This document shows, one piece after another, positions 8,051 to 14,020 of a stretch of 31,079 nucleotides of DNA. Numbering within the stretch: position 1 is the first letter of the stretch; each line of letters starts with the position of its first letter. The position numbers and the translations under genes are program-made. Source of the stretch: Acholeplasmataceae bacterium UBA6235 (GTDB lineage: Bacteria; Bacillota_I; Bacilli_A; Acholeplasmatales; UBA5453); the NCBI GenBank assembly GCA_002441525.1, contig DJWH01000067.1, forward strand, positions 11,576 through 42,654, in the 5' to 3' direction. The notes beneath the pieces were generated by a model. It made no database searches. It saw only the letters and a program-made list of their open reading frames with translations, and had not been told where the DNA came from.

Positions 8051-8967
8051 GCTGCTACCTCCAAAGAAGGTTCTTTTTTATAACTATCGATCAATGGTGC
8101 GATGGCATTCATGATGACGATGGCAAATGCGGTACCTTCAGGATACGCACCTGCATCGGCACGAATGACCATGATGATGGCACCAATACCGATACCATAG
8201 ATGAGTCGACCCCAACCAAATGTTGGTGCGGTCACTGGGTCGGTGGCTACAAAAAACGCACCAAATAGAACGCTACCTACCAATAAGGATGCGACTGGGT
8301 CTCTGAATAAATCCGGGAATAAGTATCCGCCCAACCAGTTGATGACAAAGACAGACCCCAGCATACCCAATGGGATGCGCCAATCGATGATTTTTAACAC
8401 GACTAAAGCAATCCCCAATACCAAAATACCCAATCGGAAGGTTTCACCCAACGTACCAGGGACATTGCCCACGAGTAATTCCCATAAATTGTAAGCCAAC
8501 GCATTGTTGTTGAGTTGGATGAGTGGGGTAGTAGAAGCTATCACATCGGTTTGAGGGTTCAACCATTGCGTGTTCAAATATCTTGGGAAAGAGATGGACA
8601 CAAAGATATATCCGACGAGTGCTGGATTAAATACGTTTTTACCCAATCCACCAAATAGCGATTTAGCGAAGAATGTCCCAAACACACTACCAATGATGAC
8701 GATCCATAATGGCACAGTTGGTGGCATGATCAACGCGAAAATCAATGGCGTGATCAGTAAACTGTAATCCAATGGTTTTTTTCTCACTTTTGCAAAAACG
8801 AATTCAACCGAGGCTGATCCGAGGATTGCGACCAAAGCGATTAATAAGGCGTAAAGCCCAAAGATGATACTGGATGCGACCAGTAAAATGAGTAGGAAAC
8901 CTGTATAAATGCCTAGGTTTCGCTTGCTTAAAACATCTAAATGACTAGATGCTTTCGCTGTTTCCAT
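8047..8967 (-). CDS. nqrB: Na+-NQR subunit B / Rnf subunit D, FMN-binding membrane protein
   Basis: 306 residues, about eight to ten TM helices, the main ion-translocating subunit of the family. Motifs: GGLGKNVFNPALVGY (106-120), GTLGETFRLG (171-180) and the flavinylation region ASTTPLI (144-150). There Thr147 occupies the position of the FMN-carrying Thr; the motif is STT where GAT is usual. Its length matches RnfD better than NqrB (about 410), because the N-terminal extension of NqrB is missing. First gene of the minus-strand operon, with a promoter 60-90 bases upstream. No nqrA or rnfC precedes it; the next gene upstream is an unrelated phosphatase ending in its own terminator. Confidence 0.9.
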   Translation of the reverse strand: METAKASSHLDVLSKRNLGIYTGFLLILLVASSIIFGLYALLIALVAILGSASVEFVFAKVRKKPLDYSLLITPLIFALIMPPTVPLWIVIIGSVFGTFFAKSLFGGLGKNVFNPALVGYIFVSISFPRYLNTQWLNPQTDVIASTTPLIQLNNNALAYNLWELLVGNVPGTLGETFRLGILVLGIALVVLKIIDWRIPLGMLGSVFVINWLGGYLFPDLFRDPVASLLVGSVLFGAFFVATDPVTAPTFGWGRLIYGIGIGAIIMVIRADAGAYPEGTAFAIVIMNAIAPLIDSYKKEPSLEVAA

Positions 8968-8986
8968 ATAATATTCACCGCTTTCT

Positions 8987-9012
8987 AGGTTGAAGTATTG
9001 AACTTCAAACCT
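8987..9012 (-). promoter_or_regulatory. Inverted repeat in the leader of the nqr operon (possible operator)
   Basis: TTGAAGT (8990-8996) and ACTTCAA (9002-9008) are perfect 7-base arms around ATTGA. With one bulged base the symmetry extends to AGG/CCT at 8987-9012. It sits between the predicted transcription start (about 9020) and the nqrB start codon (8967). It could be a repressor site or an RNA hairpin. It does not match the Rex consensus well. Confidence 0.5.
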
Positions 9013-9026
9013 TCATATTTACCTGT

Positions 9027-9056
9027 ATTGTATCATAGCGCTTTCAATAATGACAA
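9027..9056 (-). promoter_or_regulatory. Promoter of the nqr operon
   Basis: On the minus strand: -35 TTGTCA (9051-9056), 18-base spacer, -10 TACAAT (9027-9032) with a TG one base upstream, making an extended -10. It lies between the phosphatase terminator and nqrB. Confidence 0.7.
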
Positions 9057-9095
9057 ATCGTTTGCACTGAAAAATGGGATAAAATGTATATGAAT

Positions 9096-9124
9096 AAAAA
9101 AAATAAACCTGCAGGTTTATTTTT
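9096..9124 (-). terminator. Terminator of the histidine phosphatase gene
   Basis: A perfect inverted repeat centred on CCTGCAGG (palindrome 9099-9124), followed on the minus strand by a run of U. It starts within the phosphatase stop codon (9123-9125) and isolates that gene from the nqr promoter downstream. Confidence 0.85.
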
Positions 9125-9698
9125 AGAGTGCTTCAATATTGAATGCTAAATTTGTCAAAGCGTTTCCATCATAGTTGAAAATACACATACTGCCATTATT
9201 TAATAATGTTTGAAAGTTATAAGACTGTGGGTCTGATAATATGAGCAGTGACTTGATGACGTGGGAATGTACTGATAACAAAATTGTTTTAGTTGGGTAT
9301 TTTAAATAAATGGTTTGAATCGCCTGTTGGATGCGCTGTAATAAGGCTTCATCATGCTCATATCCATCGCATTTAAACCCTCTGACATAGATGATCGGCA
9401 TGGTTTCATCCACAGACTTGCCTTCAAACACACCAAAGTTTCTTTCGATGAATAACGGTTCAATGACGACTGGTAACTTTGTTTTCATGACATTTTGAAT
9501 GATTTCAGCTGTTTTTAAGGTTCGACCTAAAGGTGACGAAACAATGAGATCAAAGACACTGTTTTGTTCTTTTAGAAAGTGTCCTAATTGAACTGCTTGA
9601 GTCTCTCCATTCGCATTGAGCGGGTTGTCCGACCAGCCTTGTACGATGCGATTTAAATTGTGATCGGTTTGTCCGTGTCGAATGGCGTAGATTATCAT
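9123..9698 (-). CDS. Histidine phosphatase family protein (phosphoglycerate-mutase-like)
   Basis: 191 residues. The RHG motif at 7-9 gives the phosphorylated His8. The acidic region IERNFGVFEG contains the likely proton donor Glu85, and HSHVIKSLL supplies the second catalytic His146. In most family members this second motif reads SHG; here the Gly is Val. The size fits the small cobC/GpmB-like phosphatases that hydrolyse phosphate esters of small metabolites rather than true phosphoglycerate mutase. The RBS GGGAGC (complement of 9705-9710) fits ATG 9698. It is divergent from the pyrimidine-nucleoside phosphorylase gene, with 87 bases between start codons. The substrate cannot be told. Confidence 0.88.
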   Translation of the reverse strand: MIIYAIRHGQTDHNLNRIVQGWSDNPLNANGETQAVQLGHFLKEQNSVFDLIVSSPLGRTLKTAEIIQNVMKTKLPVVIEPLFIERNFGVFEGKSVDETMPIIYVRGFKCDGYEHDEALLQRIQQAIQTIYLKYPTKTILLSVHSHVIKSLLILSDPQSYNFQTLLNNGSMCIFNYDGNALTNLAFNIEAL

Positions 9699-9716
9699 AA
9701 ATTTGCTCCCTTGCCT

Positions 9717-9722
9717 ATTATA
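9717..9722 (-). promoter_or_regulatory. -10 element for the histidine phosphatase gene
   Basis: TATAAT on the minus strand (ATTATA on plus), 18 bases upstream of ATG 9698. The -35 region about 17 bases further up (TTTTAT) is poor, so only the -10 is supported. It overlaps the divergent pdp promoter region. Confidence 0.45.
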
Positions 9723-9754
9723 ACATAAACCATTTCTATATAAAAACGTTTCTA

Positions 9755-9763
9755 TGATATAAT
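9755..9763 (+). promoter_or_regulatory. Extended -10 promoter of pdp operon
   Basis: TGATATAAT (9755-9763) is an extended -10 with a consensus TATAAT. The -35 region (about 9735-9740) is weak. The RBS GAGGTG (9772-9777) is 8 bases before ATG 9786. This placement puts an in-frame ATG at 9762 inside the promoter and rules it out as a start. Confidence 0.65.
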
Positions 9764-9785
9764 GTTTTTACGAGGTGTTAATACG

Positions 9786-11081
9786 ATGAGAATGTTAGAT
9801 TTAATTACGAAAAAACGCGATGGCTATGCGTTAACGAAAGCCGAAATTGAGTTTATTGTGCATGGGTATACCCAAGGCAATATTCCGGATTATCAGATGT
9901 CATCCTTCTTGATGGCCACTTACTTTAATGGGATGACAGACCAAGAGTCTACTGATTTGGCCATCGCCATGATGCACAGCGGTGATACATTCAATTTAGA
10001 AGATATTGATGGCATCAAGGTCGATAAGCATTCGACCGGTGGTGTGGGTGATAAAGTCACTTTGGTTTTAGGACCATTGGTTGCTGCTTGTGGTGCGAAA
10101 TTTGCGAAAATGAGCGGACGTGGTTTAGGTCATACCGGTGGTACGTTGGATAAATTGGAATCCATTCCAGGTTACAATATTGTTTTGGATGAAGATGCCT
10201 TCAAAGCACAGGTCAATAAGATTGGTATTTCAGTCATTGGACAATCTAAAAATATTACCCCAGCGGATAAGAAAATGTACGCGTTACGCGACGTCACAGG
10301 GACTGTCCCTAGTATCCCATTAATCGCATCATCGATCATGTCTAAAAAGCTTGCTTCCGGCGCGGATGCGATTTGCCTAGACGTTAAAGTGGGTAATGGG
10401 GCATTCATGACCGATTTAGAAGAAGCGAAAAAATTGGCGATTTTAATGGTTCAAATTGGTAAATTGGCAGGTAAAAGTGTCAAAGCCATTTTGACCAATA
10501 TGGACGAACCATTGGGCTTTGCAGTTGGTAACACATTGGAAGTCATCGAAGCGATTGAAACATTAAAAGGACAAGGTCCTAAAGACTTAGAGTCTGTTGT
10601 TTTAGAAATCGGTTCTTATTTATTAGAAGATGCGGGTATCGCATCCAAACAAGCAGCGATGGATTTATTAAAATCTAAACTTCACAATGGTGAAGCATTG
10701 GATAAATTGGTTGAACTTGTCAAAGCACAAGGTGGCGATGCATCCTTCATTTTAAACCCTGAAAAATTCGTTAAAGCCAGCCAAGTCTTGCCATTAGTTG
10801 CAAAAGAAGATGGCTATATTGATTCGATGGTAACCATCGATATTGGCTTAGCAGCGGCCTTCCTAGGGGCTGGTCGTGAAACCGTGGATGGGATTATCGA
10901 CCCTGCTGTAGGTATTGTTTTTAAAAAGAAGATTGGTGACTATGTCCGCAAAGGTGATGTCATTTTAGAAGTGCATGCCAACCAAAAAGGTGTTCAAGAA
11001 GCGATGCAAACCTTAGAAAAATCCATCAAGATTGGACAACAAAAACATGAAGTTGTCTTGATTGAAGGCGTCATTTTATGA
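9786..11081 (+). CDS. pdp: Pyrimidine-nucleoside phosphorylase
   Basis: 431 residues. Catalyses phosphorolysis of uridine, thymidine and deoxyuridine to base plus (deoxy)ribose-1-phosphate; a cytosolic salvage enzyme. The phosphate-binding KVDKHSTGGVGDK (78-90), the family signature SGRGLGHTGGTLDKLE (110-125), and LRDVTGTVPSIPLIASSIMSKK match Bacillus Pdp closely along the whole length. Start ATG 9786 (MRMLDLI) is set by the GAGGTG RBS and the family N-terminus; the ATG 24 bases upstream lies in the -10 box. The downstream dehydrogenase overlaps the stop by 4 bases (ATGA at 11078-11081), so the two are coupled. Confidence 0.96.
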   Translation: MRMLDLITKKRDGYALTKAEIEFIVHGYTQGNIPDYQMSSFLMATYFNGMTDQESTDLAIAMMHSGDTFNLEDIDGIKVDKHSTGGVGDKVTLVLGPLVAACGAKFAKMSGRGLGHTGGTLDKLESIPGYNIVLDEDAFKAQVNKIGISVIGQSKNITPADKKMYALRDVTGTVPSIPLIASSIMSKKLASGADAICLDVKVGNGAFMTDLEEAKKLAILMVQIGKLAGKSVKAILTNMDEPLGFAVGNTLEVIEAIETLKGQGPKDLESVVLEIGSYLLEDAGIASKQAAMDLLKSKLHNGEALDKLVELVKAQGGDASFILNPEKFVKASQVLPLVAKEDGYIDSMVTIDIGLAAAFLGAGRETVDGIIDPAVGIVFKKKIGDYVRKGDVILEVHANQKGVQEAMQTLEKSIKIGQQKHEVVLIEGVIL

Positions 11082-11839
11082 GTTACGCACTCATCACGGG
11101 TGGTGCGATCGGTTTAGGCAGAGCCTTTTCTGATTTATTGGCAGATCGAGGGTATGATTTAATCATTACCTCACGTAGCTTAGACCATCTGGCAACCGCA
11201 CAAAAAGAAATTCAAACGAAATATCGTGTCAAAGTACAAATATTTGTCGGCGATATTGCGAAATCAGAGTTTAGAGATAAACTCATCGAGTTTGTACAAC
11301 CCTATGATATCGATTTATTGATTAATAATGCTGGTTTCGGTCATAATGACCTATTCATCGATGCGCCTTTGGATAAAGAATTCAACATGATCGATGTAAA
11401 TATCAAAGCTTTACAGCATTTAATGAAGCATTTTTATGGGTATTTCAAAGAAAAACAAGGCGGTAGAATCATCAATGTAAGTTCATTGGCTGGGTTTGTC
11501 CCAGGCGCTTATGCAGCTACCTATTATGCGTCAAAAGCCTATGTGACTAGTCTCACTAGAGCAGCGGCTTATGAAGCGAAAGTGACCAAAAGCAATGTTC
11601 AAATTCAAGCGTTATGCCCAGGGCCATTAAAAACACAATTTTTTGAAACCGCTGGCACCAATATCAAGTTTTACAAACGTGACCCTAAACTCGCTGCTCG
11701 AGCAGTTTTGGATGCGAAAAGGGTTATAGTTGTCCCAGGATTTAAAGAAAAAATAGCCCATGGTTTATTAAAAATCATGCCTGCAGGTTTATCGGTTAAG
11801 TTCGCAGGATTTGGCCAAAAAAGAAAGAAAATGCAATAA
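11078..11839 (+). CDS. Short-chain dehydrogenase/reductase (SDR family)
   Basis: 253 residues, classical SDR. Cofactor-binding TGGAIGLG (7-14), NNAG (83-86), catalytic Ser136 in NVSSLAG, and Tyr149/Lys153 in the YxxxK motif (YYASK) are all present. It resembles the DltE/YqjQ-like broad group of NAD(P)-dependent reductases. The Arg/Ser after beta-strand 2 (TSRSLDHL) suggests NADP(H), by family rule. The substrate is unknown. Co-translated with pdp by a 4-base overlap, though no obvious metabolic link joins the two; the pairing may simply reflect a shared promoter. Confidence 0.92.
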   Translation: MSYALITGGAIGLGRAFSDLLADRGYDLIITSRSLDHLATAQKEIQTKYRVKVQIFVGDIAKSEFRDKLIEFVQPYDIDLLINNAGFGHNDLFIDAPLDKEFNMIDVNIKALQHLMKHFYGYFKEKQGGRIINVSSLAGFVPGAYAATYYASKAYVTSLTRAAAYEAKVTKSNVQIQALCPGPLKTQFFETAGTNIKFYKRDPKLAARAVLDAKRVIVVPGFKEKIAHGLLKIMPAGLSVKFAGFGQKRKKMQ

Positions 11840-11862
11840 GCCTTTGGGTTTATTGTTTTTTT
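11835..11862 (+). terminator. Terminator of the pdp-SDR operon
   Basis: Arms AATAAGCC (11835-11842) and GGTTTATT (11847-11854) with a TTTG loop and one G-U pair, then G and seven T. It overlaps the SDR stop codon. Confidence 0.8.
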
Positions 11863-11878
11863 CTGAAATGGCTTTAGA

Positions 11879-11907
11879 TTGCAAAAAAATCAGAAAAAAG
11901 ATACAAT
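11879..11907 (+). promoter_or_regulatory. Promoter of the 213-residue membrane protein gene
   Basis: TTGCAA (11879-11884), 17-base spacer, TACAAT (11902-11907). The RBS GTGAGG lies just before ATG 11925. Confidence 0.65.
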
Positions 11908-11924
11908 ATAAGTGAGGTTAAACT

Positions 11925-12566
11925 ATGAAAACAGAAGATAAAAAAGGACTAGCCCCAAAAGAAGCTGAAAAGTTGAGAGAAAAACAATTAGGTCAACAAA
12001 TCAGTAAATTTAAGGAAGCCGACAAAGAAGTTTTGAAAATTGAATATGAAGAATACGATGAAGATGAAGACTACGCTGTCATCGATTTGGAGATCAATCA
12101 AGAGAGCGATATTTATCAAAAGTTCACCATGTTAAGCCGACGTCGTATCAGTCAAGAAATCATGAATCACTTGGAAGAATATGCGAAATATGTTCCTTTA
12201 TATAAACCTTTGTTGATTAACGTGACGAGACCAAACCAAACCATCGATGGTGACTTGTTAAAAACGATTGAACTGATGGTTGAGCGCAGTTTAACCAAAC
12301 GGATCATTGATTTAACCGTTAATATCAAACAGATTAAAGTACTTTCGACATTGATGGTTCTTTTTGGACTAACTGCGATGCTCATTTCGATTTTATTGTC
12401 AGAACGATACCTCAATTTATTCATCATCAACGAGGTATTCTATATATCCAGTTGGGTTTTTGTATGGAAAGCAGTAGAAGGTTTTTTATTTGATTTACGT
12501 AAAACAACCGAACAAAAATATAAACTACTTCAAATCTATTCGGCAGATTATGTTTCAAAGATTTGA
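11925..12566 (+). CDS. Uncharacterised two-TM membrane protein with charged N-terminal domain
   Basis: 213 residues; I do not recognise the family. Residues 1-35 are Lys/Glu-rich and probably helical. Residues 36-60 are strongly acidic (EYEEYDEDEDY). Residues 61-135 form a soluble, probably cytoplasmic domain, followed by two TM helices (about 138-158 and 164-188) joined by a very short loop, and a basic C-terminal tail. It is single-gene transcribed from its own promoter and followed by the thiamine riboswitch unit, so context gives no functional hint. Codon use and composition look like its neighbours. No signal peptide. Confidence 0.8.
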   Translation: MKTEDKKGLAPKEAEKLREKQLGQQISKFKEADKEVLKIEYEEYDEDEDYAVIDLEINQESDIYQKFTMLSRRRISQEIMNHLEEYAKYVPLYKPLLINVTRPNQTIDGDLLKTIELMVERSLTKRIIDLTVNIKQIKVLSTLMVLFGLTAMLISILLSERYLNLFIINEVFYISSWVFVWKAVEGFLFDLRKTTEQKYKLLQIYSADYVSKI

Positions 12567-12576
12567 GTCATTTTCG

Positions 12577-12604
12577 TTGTGTTTTAGATAATTTATGATA
12601 AACT
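12577..12604 (+). promoter_or_regulatory. Probable promoter of the TPP riboswitch-thiT transcript
   Basis: TTGTGT (12577-12582), 16-base spacer, TAAACT (12599-12604) with TG one base upstream (extended -10). It places the transcription start just at the riboswitch P1 stem. Confidence 0.5.
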
Positions 12605-12607
12605 AAT

Positions 12608-12694
12608 TGTGTACTACGGGGAGCCGAAAGGCTGAGAGGAAGTATTTCGACCCGAATACCTGATCTGGATCATGCCAGCGGAGGAATAGTCACA
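12608..12694 (+). ncRNA. TPP riboswitch (THI element)
   Basis: The aptamer core is present in order: ACGGGGAGCC (12616 region), the thi-box CTGAGAGG (12632-12639), the short P3 hairpin around TATTTCGACCCGAATA, ACCTGATCTGGATCATGCCAGCG (12658-12680 region), and GGAGGAATAGT closing P1. P1 pairs 12613-12616 (ACTA) with 12687-12690 (TAGT) and extends with one bulge to TGTG/CACA. The aptamer binds thiamine pyrophosphate and controls the downstream thiT gene through the adjacent terminator. Confidence 0.96.
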
Positions 12695-12703
12695 TCACTA
12701 GAC

Positions 12704-12739
12704 ATTCTTTTGGCATCCCAAAGGAATTTTTTATTTTTT
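12704..12739 (+). terminator. Riboswitch-controlled attenuator terminator before thiT
   Basis: Arms ATTCTTTTGG (12704-12713) and CCAAAGGAAT (12718-12727), loop CATC, then a T-rich tract broken by one A. The 5' arm ATTCTTT can alternatively pair with GAGGAAT (12681-12687), the 3' end of the aptamer. This gives a simple switch: TPP bound holds GAGGAAT in the aptamer and the terminator forms; without TPP the antiterminator forms. Confidence 0.88.
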
Positions 12740-12753
12740 AAGGAGAGATGTCT

Positions 12754-13293
12754 ATGAATAAAGATTTAAGCAAATTAACAGAATCAGCGGTTTTAGTGGC
12801 GTTAGCGGTAGTCCTCGAATTGATTTCGAAAATGATTCCAATTTTACAAATGCCTTATGGTGGATCGGCTTCTTTAGCCATGTTCCCCATCTTCATTTTA
12901 AGCTATCGACATGGTTTGAAATGGGGTATTCTATCCGGTTTCGTCTTCGGCATTATGAACTTTTTTATTGATGGTTATGCGTTTTTCTGGGGTTCATTCG
13001 TGTTTGACTATACGTTCGCCTTCGCAGCGATTGGCTTGGCTGGTTTATTCAGTAAAAAAGCACTGGATCAAAAGATCAGTGCCGTCTTGTTAGGGATTGT
13101 TTTGGGTTCATTTGTTCGTTTCATCATTCACACGTTGTCTGGGATTTTATTCTTCGCAGAATATGCTGGTGATCAAAATGTAATCCTATACTCAGTCACT
13201 TACAATGGTGGGTATATGCTCGCTTCGATGGTGCTTTGTTTATTGGTGGCCATTCCAACCTATAAACGATTGCTTATGAAAGACTTGGTATAA
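12754..13293 (+). CDS. thiT: ECF thiamine transporter S-component ThiT
   Basis: 179 residues, six TM helices, the substrate-binding component of an energy-coupling-factor importer; the shared ECF ATPase/T modules are not in this window. ThiT marks include MPYGGSASLAMFPI (33-46) and the aromatic-rich Trp/Tyr/Phe segments that line the thiamine pocket. The TPP riboswitch directly upstream confirms thiamine as substrate. Two ATGs compete: 12748 is only 2 bases from AAGGAG (12740-12745), 12754 is 8 bases away, so 12754 (MNKDL) is chosen. The gene end overlaps the convergent recU gene by 20 bases. Confidence 0.95.
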   Translation: MNKDLSKLTESAVLVALAVVLELISKMIPILQMPYGGSASLAMFPIFILSYRHGLKWGILSGFVFGIMNFFIDGYAFFWGSFVFDYTFAFAAIGLAGLFSKKALDQKISAVLLGIVLGSFVRFIIHTLSGILFFAEYAGDQNVILYSVTYNGGYMLASMVLCLLVAIPTYKRLLMKDLV

Positions 13294-13858
13294 TGATGTC
13301 ATCGATGATTTTTAAGTAGTCGATGCGTGGATTAAAGCCAAATTTGATGGGATAAGCTAATGTTTTAAACGTCTCATAAGTGATTGATTTTCTACCGCCA
13401 TTAATAGACGATAGATAATGTTCATAAAGCACATCAAATGGTAAATAATAGTATTCATTATACACAGAAAAATAGACAATCATGAAACCTATGCCACCAG
13501 CATCAACGATGCGTTTGAGGTGGATGATTTGATGTTCTGGGATGTTTTTTAAAGGAATCGACGTTTTTGAACTCGTTTCTTTCGCATCAAAGTCAATATA
13601 ATAACCTTTATATACCCCATTGAAGTCTGTTGTCGATGGGGTTTTATAATACGCTTCCGTGATTTTAGCCTTGTTGCGCGTAGGATAGCTGACCGTTACG
13701 ACTTGTACAGGGGTAGGCTTTTTATAAATCACAGCCCGTTGTTTATCTAGATAAAACTGATTCGTCGCTTCGATATCGCCTTCTAAGGTCATCCCTAAAT
13801 TGGCGCGATTGATGAGTTTGGTTGTGGTTTTTTTCGGATTTGGATAGTTAATAGCCAT
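13274..13858 (-). CDS. recU: Holliday junction resolvase RecU
   Basis: 194 residues. Cleaves four-way junctions during recombination and chromosome segregation. Family motifs: GMTLEGDIEATNQFY (22-36), KKPTPVQVV (46-54), STTDFNGVYKG (75-85), DFDAKET (89-95), GGRKSI and YPIKFGFNPRIDY near the C-terminus. Catalytic Asp78 and Lys93 are present. The metal-ligand Glu of the DFEAKET motif (Glu101 in Bacillus) is Asp91 here, a conservative change still allowed by the PD-(D/E)xK fold. Start: ATG 13858 has AGGTGA 7 bases upstream; an in-frame GTG at 13867 lies inside that RBS. In many Firmicutes recU is next to a penicillin-binding protein gene; here it is not, which would fit a wall-less cell (inference). 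Confidence 0.95.
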   Translation of the reverse strand: MAINYPNPKKTTTKLINRANLGMTLEGDIEATNQFYLDKQRAVIYKKPTPVQVVTVSYPTRNKAKITEAYYKTPSTTDFNGVYKGYYIDFDAKETSSKTSIPLKNIPEHQIIHLKRIVDAGGIGFMIVYFSVYNEYYYLPFDVLYEHYLSSINGGRKSITYETFKTLAYPIKFGFNPRIDYLKIIDDIIIPSLS

Positions 13859-13948
13859 AAAGATCACCTATTTGTATATTACCATAAATAAGGATTTTTT
13901 TACTTTAAAACCGCAATCAGTCATAAATTTGTAAATGGTGTAATAAAC

Positions 13949-13978
13949 TTGCTGAAATTTTGGTCTCCATGTTATAAT
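13949..13978 (+). promoter_or_regulatory. Promoter of rnj
   Basis: TTGCTG (13949-13954), 18-base spacer, TATAAT (13973-13978) preceded by TG with one base between (extended -10). The RBS AAAGGA (14006-14011) precedes ATG 14021. Confidence 0.7.
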
Positions 13979-14020
13979 TAATTAAACTTTAACGTTTCTA
14001 GTATCGAAAGGAAGTATTCT

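Noticed and set aside
9762..9785. Upstream ATG start for pdp giving eight extra residues
   Set aside because: The ATG overlaps the -10 box; the RBS and the family N-terminus support ATG 9786.
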